A stretch of DNA of 64,000 nt from Aquanectria penicillioides. Lineage: Eukaryota; Ascomycota; Sordariomycetes; Hypocreales; Nectriaceae. Below the pieces are notes generated by a model. It saw only the letters and a list, made by a program, of their open reading frames with translations. It had not been told where the DNA came from and ran no database searches. The translations under genes were made by a program, and so were the position numbers. The first letter of the stretch is position 1, and every line of letters begins with the position of its first letter. The stretch spans positions 3,720,001 through 3,784,000 of the forward strand of contig PYIU01000004.1 of assembly GCA_003415625.1 (NCBI GenBank). The letters are read 5' to 3'. This document shows, one piece after another, positions 22,301-34,061 of the stretch.

Positions 22301-25300
22301 CTGAGCGTGCCGGGGAGACCCCAGGAGATGCCGAGCGCAATCTTGGGGAAGTATCATCTAAAGGCTGAGTCCCGATAGATGATAGTCGGGGTGAACTATG
22401 AGTGCTGGGCACCACGGGGGACTCTTGTCGAATCATTGGAGACTCTTGCCGAAGTGGGTAGGGTCGAGGTTGGTGAAGAGACACTTGGGAGATATTATTT
22501 TCAGCTGTAACAAACCCTCGAGAAGGCTCCGCAGAGTTGACTCCGCCTGGAGAAACTTGTTCGGAAGACACTAGGGCCTGGGAGTCTAGAGAGTCACTCC
22601 CCGTCATCCGTCGTAGAATAGGCGGATGTGATGGAGACTGAGCGGCTGGGGGGGTCTGGCTTTGGGGACCGGGAGGGGTCTGGCTCCAAGACAGCTGGGC
22701 CTGGAGTTGGACTGGAGATAATTGGCCGAGGGGAGGCAATTGAGGAGCTACTCCTGAAGACGACTGCTCAGGAGGAATCTGCAGTTGAGGACTTGGCCTA
22801 GCAAGATGTTGGCTAGGGTAAAAGGGCTGTGTTTGACCAGACTGGCCTTGAAGAGGTTGCGTAAGGGGAGGCAGGGCGAGAGGGGATCTTCCTGGAGGAT
22901 TTTGACCAAGTGGATTTTGACCTGGAGGCAGTTGCGGCGGAGAATTCTGCATATTAAGAGCTTGCTCTGGAGACAAATGTCCCTGCGGTAAGCCGACGAG
23001 GCCGTCTTGAGACTGGCTTCGACTCTTGCCATGTCCTAAGAATCCAGATATCAAACCGCCTGCAGAACCACGTCTCCTACGGCGCTCGGGGCTGTTAGGA
23101 GATAGGGGTATAGCCGCAAGCATGGTAGGCGACCCTAAAACTGAATGACTATCTGTATTGCTTCGTAGGAATCCGACTTGGGGAGGAGGAGCCATAGACC
23201 CTGTTGGTTCATGTGCCTGATTACCTGTTGAAGGCCTCAGAGAAGTAGGCGTCCCTGGCTTCTGAGCCATATCTAGACTTGGGCGATGAAAAATCCCCCC
23301 TACCCCAGAGCGAGTACTGAATCCAGAGAAGCGCTTCTTCAGAGACGGCATGTGATCCGCAGCGCTGCCTGGTTCATTGACAAGACTCGAGTTGGACGAG
23401 CCAGAGGGGACGGTGGGCTTGCTCTTGAACGGCGCACCAGCTAGCGCACCTAGCCCGGAGCCAAATAGAGTGTGCTTGCGCTCGGAATGTGACTGAGGAG
23501 TTTCTGGCCTCACCTGATCAGGATGAAAAGGCGCCGGGACTTGAACTGGCGTCGGAATGGGAGCCTCATCACGGCTTTGGGATGCATGATCTATCGAGGG
23601 ACGACCCCGGAGGTTGAAGAGAAAGCTTCCTCTTTGGCCCTTTCTCCGATCTGGGTGCATCTCGTTGACGGCCAAGTCAGATTCAAGTCTGTCGTCGTTT
23701 GGGTGCTGGGTCAGCTGTTGCTGTTGATTCACATTTGGCTCAACGGATGTGCCTCGATGCTCCGACGACCCTCTCAAACGATTACCAAAATCTTTGAAGA
23801 GACCAGAACTCTTCCTACGACCGCGTTCTTCCCCAGCGCTTTCGGCCTGTGGGCCGGCCGTGGCGGCGCGCGGAACGGAGATGCCTTGAGGGGGGCCGGC
23901 CGGTAATTGCTGACCGGGCGGAGGCGGAGGTGGGTTGGATTCAGAGTTACTCCGAGACCGTTGGCCACCACGGGCAAAGAGCTGCGGGTACCGCCTCGCC
24001 GACGACGGGGGTACATCCGAGGTCTTGTGGTGCCTGGGCTTAGGTGGTGACGCTGGGCCTTGGGGAAGTGTGACCCCAGTCTCCTTGTCATAGCCGAAGT
24101 AAGGTTGTTGTTGAGAGCTGCCAGTGCCTGCGCGATTTCTGGAAACGATGTGAAGAGGCTCACTCAGGTGACTTTCCTCAAGCTTCCAAGGGCCGGAGGG
24201 AGGGAGCTTCTGGATTGGGTTGCCCTCTATATTGGGTGGTATCATGGGTGGCGCGCCACCACCATCCGACAATATTTGTTGCTGCTGTTGCTGCTGCTGC
24301 TGCTGCCGCGGCGGCGGCAGCGGCTGGTCCGGCGATCTGGGGGAGTGTGGGTGGATTGGGTCTGGCACTGGATCTGATTGTTCCGGCGGAGCCGCGGGCG
24401 CCTTCTCATCAGGGTCGAACGACATCCTTGCAGACGTTGTTTGGCTTGAACGAGTGTCTTGTGGACGTGATGTCGCAGAATTGGGACTGATGGGGTCTGT
24501 TATTGGGAACACGGGTCCATTGCTGACCGTGCTATTCCCTGGGGACCAGTGGGCGCGGGTGCTGGCAAGAGCGCGGTGGGCGGTAATAGTGGCAGTGGCA
24601 CTGGCTTGTCCTGCTCCGCGTCGGCATCATCAAGAGAAAAGCGCTCGGCGGCTGGATGCGCGGCTTTGGAGGTCATGCCAAAGGTCGAGCCTCGCCTGAT
24701 TGGCGGCAGCCCAACGAAGGAAGAATTACGCTTAGGGATGTCTGCCTCCTGGGAACTCTGAGGCGCAGACTGTTGCTGTGAGCTCGGGCCTGGGTCCCGC
24801 GGTGCGGGAGCAAACGACATCTCTTGATGAGGCGTCCGCCGGGTCTCTGTGTATGTCTGGGTCTGGGACCAAGACTGGGAGTGAGTCTCCGATGGAAACT
24901 GGGCCTGCGTCTGGGTCTCTGCCCGAGCCGCCTGGGGGAGACGCGTTCCTCCACGCGCCACAATTGGACTGGGACGCGCCTCCACAAGCGCCGGCTCAGC
25001 CGGCACCATACGGATGGGCGCGGCGGTGCTCTGTGGGGAGACTTCCACCCATTCATCCTCATCAGACACCTCATCACTTGACGCCGCTGGCGCTGCCGTT
25101 TCATCTGCCCCAACCTGGTCATCTTGGGCCAATTGCAATTGCACTCCTGAATGTACGGATACGTCATCCCTGGCGACCAGACCCGTATTTGCACCCGTCT
25201 CCCTGGACAGCTCCCCCGAGGTTTTGGCCTTGTCAATGAGGGAGGCCATCTCCCATTTCCTTACTGCCTGTCGGTCTTTACTGTGGGATCTTGGACTCCC

Positions 25301-25579
25301 CAGCCCGTCATTCAATGACCAGGAACCCAAGGACTTCAGGGATCCAAGTGAAACGCGTCGCCTACCTGATTCGCTGGCCCTGGACCCGGGGCGGAATGGG
25401 AATGAGTGCATCCGCTTGGCGTGCGAAGACCGTGGAGGCGAATTGCCCACCGTCAGATCTGCACTGGAATGGGTGGCGGACGCCATGCGGGATCTTGAAC
25501 CAATGCTCAGACCACCCCATGATGATCGTCTCTCATTCCTGAGCTTGGGATGCACCACTGGGGGAGGGATGGGTTCGCC
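19342..25579 (-). CDS. very large Q/P/S-rich fungal protein, function unknown; frame not continuous
   Basis: Three long minus-strand frames follow one another: 25579 to 24500, about 24512 to 20598, and 20643 to 19342, ending ...GQEWNPYGMPEYLNE. Together they encode roughly 2,050 residues. A strong acceptor (T-rich tract, TTGACAG) ends at 25580. The first ATG after it is near 25486 (MASATHSS), so the 5' end is either a separate start or an exon joined to the upstream gene. Recognisable blocks recall a conserved Sordariomycete protein of unknown role: VGLPPIRRGSTFG, PWKLEESHLSEPL, YFGYDKETG, PPSSARRYPQLFARGG and, near the end, VPIPRGYAAVHGEG. Between them lie poly-Q and PPGQ/PGQ repeats (about 20.9-22.9 kb). 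The frame must change near 24.50 and 20.62 kb. I found no convincing intron at either place, so unresolved introns or indels are possible. It is probably a disordered scaffold. Confidence 0.65.
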
Positions 25580-25847
25580 CTGTCAATAAAAAAAAACATT
25601 AATAACCTCTTCTATAATCACGTTTGACCAAGTTTGGGTGGGTCAATATCATAAATATATGTGAAGAAAAGGGGAACAGCGTCGTAGAATTCCTATCTCA
25701 TACACCCATCTCGTCATAAGGCCAAGAGAGAAAAAAAACAGCCCCGAAGCGTATGATGAAGAGAGATTTAAACCCAACAAATTCCCTGCCTAGGGGGGAA
25801 GGGGGGAAGTCCATTTGCAACAGGTTCTAAAAAAAAAATAAGAAGCG

Positions 25848-28469
25848 TCAGTGAAATACCTTGTCCCCGGTTCCACGCAGTTTGCTCCTCCCCTTACTCA
25901 ACAACCCCTTGCCCATTTTCCCGGCTGAATGCATAAACTCCTTGCTCTTCGTTCCAATTTGATTGCTAGAGTTTCCAAATGCGCTGGTCGCTGCTTGCGT
26001 CGAAAGCGGCAGCCCGCCTAGCCTTGATCGGCTAGAAGATGGCACGCTAGTTGTAGGTGAGCTGGCATTGAGGTATTGCTGGTAGTACGGCTGTTGTGCT
26101 GGCGCATTTGTCCCGCTTGAACTTGCAAGGCTGCCTCCAGGGGCAGAGGTCTTAAAACTTGTTCCCCCAAAGGAAGCTGTGGCATTAGCATACTCGGGAT
26201 GCTGGCTTTTGAGTGCAAGAATCCAATTCTCCAGACCTAAATCAGCCACAGCAAAAGCCCTCTGCGAGTCCCCATATTGGGCAATTCTTTTAGAAGGATA
26301 AGGCAGAACCATAATCTCTTTGATACCCAAGACTTGTGGCAACTGTCCAGGCTTGGTAGGTGGAATAATTGTTGGCTGATTATCTGGTGGCGGAGTTGCC
26401 GACGTGGTGTGTGAAGGGTTTTCAACTAGCATCTTTTCATCATCCAGAGGAGAAGGCCGTCGGTGTTCACCACCATGTGTTGCACTCTCATCAGTGCGGG
26501 TGGAGACTGGGGAAGGGGGATCAAGCATGGATGGGAGAGGTTGCGTTGGAGGAATAGTGCTGGCATTGGAATCCGAGGGTATCACAATTCTGGGAGGATC
26601 CGTTTGTGGGTCGGTGATGTCGGATACAATATCCTTTGTAGACGGAGCATCAGATTGCCCAAGCGATGACGGGGTCTCAGTGCTAGGATTATCGATACCA
26701 GGCATCTGACCAACAGGTGGCTGATCCTTGAGCATTTTGACATTTTGTTCAAAATCAGCTTCCCAAGAAAACCGACGTCGAAGGCTAGACTCCAAATCTC
26801 CGCTTGGAGGAGTACGAGCCGCTGCTTTTGAGGACGTATCAATCGGCAGAGCCGTCGCTTGAGATCCTTGTAGTGGGTTCGGAGGAAGGGCGCCCGCTAC
26901 GCTGGTTTCCTTCTTCTCCCCTTGTTTCGCGTCATCCCAATAGCTGTCATAGTCGCTTAGGGTGTAGTTGCTGCGGATGTCCTGTTTGTTGCCTGGTGTC
27001 AAGGAGGTAGAATTACCGCCGATAGGATCTAAGGCTTGAGGGTTGACGCCGACTGGGCTGAGGGACCTCATGATTTCATCGCTTAGCATGTCACTCTCCT
27101 TCACCGGTGTTGACGTTACAGTGCTTAGGGTAGGCACTCTTTGAAGTGGTTGAGGCTCATAATCGGACGGAGAATGATCTGGACGACGGGGCTGGAGAGG
27201 TTCGGTTGGTGTGATCTCAGAGGAAGGCTTTTGAGAAGAGGCGCCTGGTACTTGACTTGATGTGGGTATTTGAAGCTCTGTAGATGGCACAATGCCCTTG
27301 GTATTGGGGCTTGGGGTGCGCAGAGGAGGGATCGATCGCGGATCTGGCGTGGGAGTGAGAGCTGGAGCCTGGCTCTTGGGACCAGAGCTAGCTTCGCTGG
27401 TCGGAACTGCGGGATGGTCGTCCTGCTTTGAGACTTGCGACACATTTGGTAAACCACCCAGCCCTGGGGCATTCTCACCGCTGGTCTTCAGTGTTGATTT
27501 GGTTTCCTCAACGGCACCAGCTTGGTCAAGCAACGGTTCCTTGGGTTCCTCGTGATTGGATCCAGAGAAAAAGTCGGACCCAAACACGGACATCCGGGCA
27601 ACATCAGGCAATTTATGGCTTGGTGACATGCCCTTGCGATCAATTTCCTCATAATTGGGTTCTCCCATAGATGCCTCTTTGCCGTTTCCTGCTAGCCCTT
27701 GCGGCAGGTTGATCCTCTGATGGCTGATAACATTAACTAGTTGTGTTGATTGATTCGTGGTGGTATCGGTCTCGGTTGGTTGTGATGACTCCGCAGGCTT
27801 CCGGTCTTCTTCCATACGGCGGAGCTCGGCAGGGTGAACTAAAGGCGATGACCGTGCTGGAGTTGAACTCGTGGTGCTATGGGGAGTGGAAGAGCGAACT
27901 TCGGCTTGGTAGCCCGTCACCGATGGCGGTCGTTGGAATGGGAGAGGAACCGGCGATGCATTTCGCCCAGATACGGGAGAAGGGGTGTTTCGGGCAGAGT
28001 CTTGAACGTGGGCTGGAACCGGGGGAGCCGACTCCTCATGGGCTGTGGTGGACTGCCCAGTTTGGAGGTGGAGAGAAGGAGGGCCACTGGAGCTCCGAGA
28101 GCTAGAGGCTGCTGCGGCAGCAGCCAACCTGGGAGAAGGCCTATGTGTTTCGGATGGAAGACGTTGGCCGATAGGGCGGAGACCTGTTGTGACGCGAGGG
28201 ACGGGAGGATGAGGTTCTGGTTCATCATCTTCGTCAAACTCATCAGCTCCCCAGTCGTCGCCATCATAATTCTGAACTTTAGCCTCGACCCATTTTCTTG
28301 TCTTTTTGCGGTTGACGTTGACCTGATAACCTCCGCCTGAGGGAGTATCCGGTGTCCTAGCGAAGCGATACTGCATTAGAGGAGGAGAGAGAGGGGGTAT
28401 CGAGACATGGCGAGCTACTTACAACGGAGACTGGCCTTGCGCATACGGATTGTTGTATGTCCCGTCCAT
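25848..28469 (-). CDS. conserved fungal protein with acidic N-terminus, function unknown
   Basis: Exon 28423-28469 starts MDGTYNNPYAQGQSP. An intron (donor GTAAGT, acceptor GCTAG) joins it in frame to 25860-28356 (LTPDTPSGGGYQVNVN). The core motif RKKTRKWVEAKVQNYDGDDW with an acidic run (DEFDEDDEPE) sits at about residues 27-58, and long Ser/Pro/Thr-rich disorder follows. Near the C-terminus are VLGIKEIMVLPYPSKRIAQY and LGLENWILALKSQHPEYANA, then a Gly/Lys-rich end GKGLLSKGRSKLRGTGDK. Reading through the donor at 25859 gives VFH-stop (851 residues). Homologues known to me also end shortly after a basic GDK-type tail, so I take this as the stop. Splicing GTATTT at 25859 to the acceptor at 25580 would instead fuse it in frame to the next gene. 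No catalytic domain is visible. Confidence 0.72.
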
Positions 28470-31429
28470 CGCGTCTGGAAAGTATTTGCTCAATTAAGAG
28501 AACATTATTCTCCAGGGGAGGATGTTGCGAGCGGAGTTGCGTCTAGCTTGAAGGGATGGCGAAGGCTCGTCGCGGGGGAGAGGGGCTTCTCGGAGGTTGA
28601 AGTTGAGGAGATGGCCTGGTTGGTCTCGATGACGATTCTTGAGTCGGAGGGGGGAGGTGCGTACGTGACAAGATGCTGGGGGCACAGGAAAAAGAAATCA
28701 ACATGGACAAACTGAGTTGAGGGGAACAAGAGATATAATAATATGAAGAGGGCGGGAATGCGACGCGAAAAGACACACGGCGCTTAGAAGGATGAGAGGG
28801 AACGGTGGGTGGATGAAGGAGGCGAGAGGCCAGTGATGATGGTGCGGTCAAGGCACTCTTGGGTGGAACAATTTTGGGGAGGGGGGCCGTCGGCGGCGGC
28901 GCGGTGGCAGCGGGCAGTCTGCAGACGGGGCCGAGTGAAGGAACGCCAACCTGCAGTGGACTGGGCAAGCGACCGCCTCCACTGTGTTGACTAGCAATGT
29001 CTGGATGTTGAGGTGGCAGGGCGATGGGGCCGACAGGGGGCAGGGGAGGGGGGAAGAGGCGAGAAATGAAAGCGAGTGGATAACCCGGGAGCAGGAGATT
29101 AGGACATTGGTACGTGTGGATAAATTACCATCGTCGGAATTCCTTGAGCGGAATGAAGGTTTACTATTGTCAGCATAGTAGACACCTCCAGCACGAATGT
29201 TATGATCGGCTGGATTTTAGCCCCTGCGGACCTGTCCGTCTTTGCTGGCGTGTCGACGGGCCTGCCCATCTAGGTACCTACCACTGAAGGCGCCTGGCAG
29301 ATCTTTACACAAGTACTTGCTTGCGTCTTTAGGCACTTCTGAACAAGACAACGGCGTCGCTGCTTTCAAAGCGTGCACTTTCATAAACTCCGTTTCAACT
29401 AACACAATATATGTTCTTCAGATGGAGATGGCTCTTTGTATTTCGCTGGTTGACTCCATGACGGCTCGTGGGAAACTCCCAAGGTGATCCGCGTACCTTA
29501 CAAGCCTCATCCATTCCTACCCCAGAAATACGACGTTGTACCAAGTGACCTGCGTAAGCACACCTTCGGACATACTGGGTAGCAGCCAAAGCTCGAATGA
29601 CTCTGAGTCTCAATTCCCCGGTCCAACCGCCACTCCTTTGGGAATATATTGAAATGGAAGCGCTAGCACGTTGATCCATTTCAACCCATTATATTATGAC
29701 TGGTTGTGCTGTTCGCCAATATGAGACGATTGAAGGTTTGTTCATCCCCCCAATTGTACCCCCACCCGCCAATCTTTAGTTTCCGAAGACTCCACGGCAA
29801 GGTGAGAGCATGGCAAGATGGGCTCAGCCCGTATTGTTGCGTACGCATGCAAGCGCCGACCATCCACGATCCCTCGCTCTATGGGAGCAGGAATAGCATT
29901 TGCTCACCGTCAACGAGACAAACCCTAGCATAAAGAGCCCAGCCTCTTTGAACGCGCCAACCCTAGGGGGCGGTGACGTCGAGTGATGCGACGCACATCG
30001 GATGACCTTGTTCAGTACAGACAGACTCCTTCCATTCACCCAGGTAATGTACAGAGGTCCTCTCGGCACCTAAGGTACCTATGTGACCTATGTACATGTA
30101 GGTGCGCCGCTACCACATAGAGGGCGGTAGCTCGGGAAGACGGAACGATGCCATGCTGTCACCAAAGCCTCGGCTCCACCCCACTGCAATGGTGGCCCAG
30201 GTCTTATTCGTCGTTTTCTCCACCACACTCTGGCGCTATAATTCTCAGGGACCTGACCTCCCAGTGCGGCTCTCCCAGGAGCGTGCATTCAACGTCTACT
30301 GAGCATACCCTACCAGCGACAGCTGAATCTAAAGAGATAATCGATCGTACGCTGTAGAAAGCATATTAATATGCCAAGTTTTGAGGTGGCATTGGTAATT
30401 TGGCTCAGTTGCTATTTGAAGGTTTGAGTAAAGAACAGTGCGCGGCATACCATCCTAGATTTGAAGTGGTGATAGATCACGTATCTAATCTAAAGGTCTC
30501 CTGAAAAATAACATATAAAGCAGACGGGACTATATGTTCCTCTTTGCCTGGCCGAGAGAAAACAAAATAGTGGCTCACATGTGTGTTGGATGGCAATACA
30601 GGCTCAAGAAAGAGGGTTATATCATCTGGAATAGCGCCTTTCATTGTGGTGCTATACAACTGACCTCTTTGGTGGTGTGTTTTTCGTTGATAAAGTTTGT
30701 AAAAAGTCATCATGAGTTGAAAGAAGGACATAGACGAAGGTATCAACAGCTCGCATCATATTGAAATTCCTCGGCAGCGTGGATCCATGATGAGAAACCT
30801 CGACTGATGTGGGTGGCGCAAGTCAAGGTAGGTAGGTACCTGCATTTCCAAACCCCAAGTTGAGACATGTGATGCATGTCTGAGCCCCCTCTAACTGTGG
30901 CAAAAGAGTCTTTGCACAGCCACGCAATGTGGGAAAGCCACATACCGGGGTTACCTCGGAAGCGCGTTGGAGCCAACGTGGCGGTAGTGGTACCCTTGTG
31001 AGGCCGGGGACCAAGACAAACTATCATCCAGGTCCCCTTTCAGGTGCCTCATTAGCCTCTGACATTTCCACATTGCGAATCTCTTAGCCTCCCCGCTTGA
31101 ATCCTTGACCTTTGGCCCCTCGTTTGGATTTCTCTTCGCATCTTCCTCTTGTGGACGCATTTCCGATCTCTGAATACTCTCTTAATCTCTCTACAACATC
31201 GCCACAGTTTGCGCCTCTCAAACCCTCATCATCGCGTCGTATTCGTGCTGGGATCTCAACCGAGCATTTCCGCGCGACACTTTGACGTTGAACAGTCGAC
31301 TCCAGTCCCGAGGCGCGCTTGGTGGACTCGTCACCCATCGCCAGCCATCAGCGCCTGTCTCTTCCTCTACATAGAATCAACGCCGCGCTGGCCGCAATCC
31401 GTCGATCCGATTCTAATTAAGTCGCAATC
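28470..31429. other. intergenic between divergent large gene and Sed5
   Basis: A 3-kb divergent interval. The first 500 bases are purine-rich on the + strand (CT-rich leader for the minus-strand gene). A perfect TAGGTACCTA palindrome lies at 29271-29280, with related AGGTACCT motifs near 30072 and 30833. Short open frames here show no protein-like conservation pattern. Confidence 0.5.
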
Positions 31430-32589
31430 ATGGCCGTCGCATCTATTCAAGATCGAACCTCCGAGTTCAAGTCGGTGCTAGCCCAAGCCCAGCGTCGTCA
31501 GGCCTCAGCCAAAATTGGCTCGCAGCGCAGATCCCTTCTTTCCGATGCCCAGAAGTCGGCTGCCAATGGGGATGGCCGAGCCAGGAGATCTGACTTTGCC
31601 CGCAAAGCCGCTGAGATTGGACGAGGCATCTCTGCGACCATGGGAAAGCTGGAAAAGCTTGCACAATGTGAGTACCTAGGTCTGCACGCGTGTTCTAGCC
31701 AGTAGGGATACACGTGCGTGCATGAGTGACGATGGGCTATATGTGTTGACCTCATGGGTAGTGGCGAAGCGACGCACTCTCTTCGACGACCGACCGGTTG
31801 AGATCAACGAACTCACGTTCGTTATCAAGCAAGATCTCTCATCACTGAACCAACAAATTGGTGCTCTGCAGGTCTTGACCAAGCAGCAACATCCCAAAGC
31901 CGACCAGGAGGGCGAACATAACAAAAACGTCGTCTATCTTCTCCAAGGCAAGTTGACAGATGTATCTGTCAACTTCAAAGACGTGTTGGAGGCCAGAACG
32001 AAGAATATCCAGGCGTCGAGGTCACGAACCGAGAACTTCATCTCCAGCGTATCCCAGCACACTCAGCCATCACTGCAACAATCTGCATCACCTCTTTACG
32101 CAACACCCAACCGCACATCCCCAGCACCTGGAGCTGATACACTGTCACTCAACCCAGTAGGAGACCAACAGCTTATGATGCTGGAGGAGCAGCCCAACAA
32201 CACGTACATTCAACAGCGCGGCGAGGCGATCGAGGCGATCGAGAAGACAATCACCGAGCTCGGCAGCATTTTTGGTCAGTTGGCCACGATGGTGTCGGAA
32301 CAGAGCGAGATGATTCAGCGAATTGACGCGAATACGGAAGATGTTGTCGATAATGTTGAGGGAGCGCAACGAGAACTACTCAAATATTGGTCGAGGGTAT
32401 CAAGCAATCGTTGGTTGATAGCCAAGATGTTTGGTGTCCTCATGATTTTCTTCTTGTGAGTGATACTAACCTTGATCCGGTTCACGGTTCATCACCCATG
32501 TCACTTCACGTGACCGCGGCTCCCCCTTCAATTGTGTTAAAAATGATACTGACATGTCTCCTAGGCTTTGGGTGCTGGTTTCGGGCTAG
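31430..32589 (+). CDS. sed5: syntaxin Sed5 (Golgi t-SNARE, syntaxin-5)
   Basis: Exons 31430-31667, 31762-32455 and 32565-32589 encode 318 residues. The N-terminus MAVASIQDRTSEFKSVL carries the Sed5 peptide that binds Sly1. A three-helix Habc region follows (about 45-190, with FVIKQDLSSLNQQIGALQ and VVYLLQGKLTDVSVNFKDVL). The Qa-SNARE helix runs about 230-290 (IFGQLATMVSEQSEMIQRI), with the zero-layer Gln inside SEQSE or IQRI. The protein closes with a C-terminal anchor (LIAKMFGVLMIFFLLWVLVSG, split by the last intron). Sed5 drives ER-to-Golgi and intra-Golgi fusion. Donors are GTGAGT in both introns. A tiny 25-nt last exon ends the anchor. Length is normal for the family. Confidence 0.93.
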
Positions 32590-34061
32590 TCTTTGCTTTG
32601 AAAACAAGCAAAATATGAGATTGGAATTTGGAGGACGACGAGGATGAGGAGTAGAGGGGGGCGGGGGCAAGCAAGAGGGGAGTTTGTGGCACACTGTTGT
32701 TATAATGGATATCGCCGAGGGATGATCTTGTTTTCCCATGTCTTGCTTTGTTCTTGTTGCGTGTACGTATAGTTTCCTTGCATTCCCCTCCCCTAGAGTC
32801 CGCACGAGATAGAAAGCCCACCGAAAAGGTAAATAATGTGGCAGACACTGAGGAGGAGCCAGCTGGATCAGAGTGGGATCTGGACGCCAACCATAGGGCG
32901 AGGTATAGAGAGTATGATCGTTGCAAAAGGAGAGCACACAACAGGCGACGATGCTTGTAGATGTGAGATGAGGATGAGCCCTTTAAGGGGCAACCTGGTA
33001 CGCTACATACAATGTACGGATTTGGATGTGATGTCTACCTGTATGTCAGGTGATGTGAAGTGTGATGAACTGATACAACCAATGAATTGCTAGAAAGTAC
33101 TAAAGCGATCGAGTTCTCGAAAGGGAAGAAGATCAAATTGCTAAATAGGTAGGTAACCAGCATCGTGCATAGGTAAGAACAGGAATGGTGAATTATGATC
33201 TAGGAAGTTGGTTTGGTTTGGCCTCACGGACTCGGTGGAGCCTCGGTGGATGGTGGGCAGCGGGCTTGTACTGTACATGACGAGGAAGCACAGATATTGG
33301 GGGCATTGACCGGGGTTCTCGCCGACTCGGCCCACATGAAGGTGGCGGCACCGGCGTGCGCTAACTACTACTGCACGAAGTGGCTCGGTCACTCTGGCAA
33401 AGTTGTGCCTTGATGCCGCGCGCTGGGAGGGAGAATGGGAGCTTCCCGTGCAGTCTCCCCCATCTCGGACCAACCCCACCCCGAGCTTCAAAGCTGCCAA
33501 GGCACCAGCCATGGTCCATGGATCGTGGTATTGACCACTTGTATTTCGTTCTCTTGACGTACTGGTACAAGGCTAGGTACTGTGCAGCTGGCACACACCC
33601 CCCCCAACCTCTGCTCGGCCCAGGCCCCTCATTCACCACCCCGCCATAACTAGTGGTAAATCATGCCCAGCGGGGGGAGGGGTTGGCTGTCTTGGTGTGG
33701 TGGGGTTCGCATTTGGGTCTTCGTCTCGGTCTTGACCCCGCCGATGGAGCCATGAGAAAGGGATCAGAAAACATTGGGGGGTAGATATGCTCGGTAGGGC
33801 GAGAATGAGGCATGCAGATGGGTACCGAAGCGCCTCCTTGGTGTAGTCGACGGGACAGTTACCCGTGGTTTATAACAGCGTCGACTCCCGCTCTTGTGCG
33901 GGAGTTGTCCCTTGTCCTCTTCTCCTTCTGCTCCTCGTCCTCAGCAAAACTTGAACCCTGTGCCCGTCCTCTTGCCCGTTTTCTATCTCTTCCTCTCCCT
34001 CATTTTTCACCCTTTCATCCCTCTCTTGCCCTGTGCGTGTAAAACCCGTCAAGTTCATACA
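32590..34061. promoter_or_regulatory. intergenic and promoter of the aldo-keto reductase gene
   Basis: No gene is seen in 32590-33650. Before the AKR gene are a TATA-like TTTATAA near 33868, about 190 bases upstream of the ATG, and a CT-rich leader at about 33893-34030. Matches to the CreA carbon-repression consensus SYGGRG occur at 33670-33675 and 33700-33705. That consensus is short and common, so function is only a suggestion. Confidence 0.4.

Noticed and set aside
24425..24500. Two separate genes meeting at 24.4-24.5 kb
   Set aside because: Only about 75 bases separate the stop from the next ATG, and conserved blocks of what I take to be one fungal protein lie on both sides. A frame break in a single gene is more likely.
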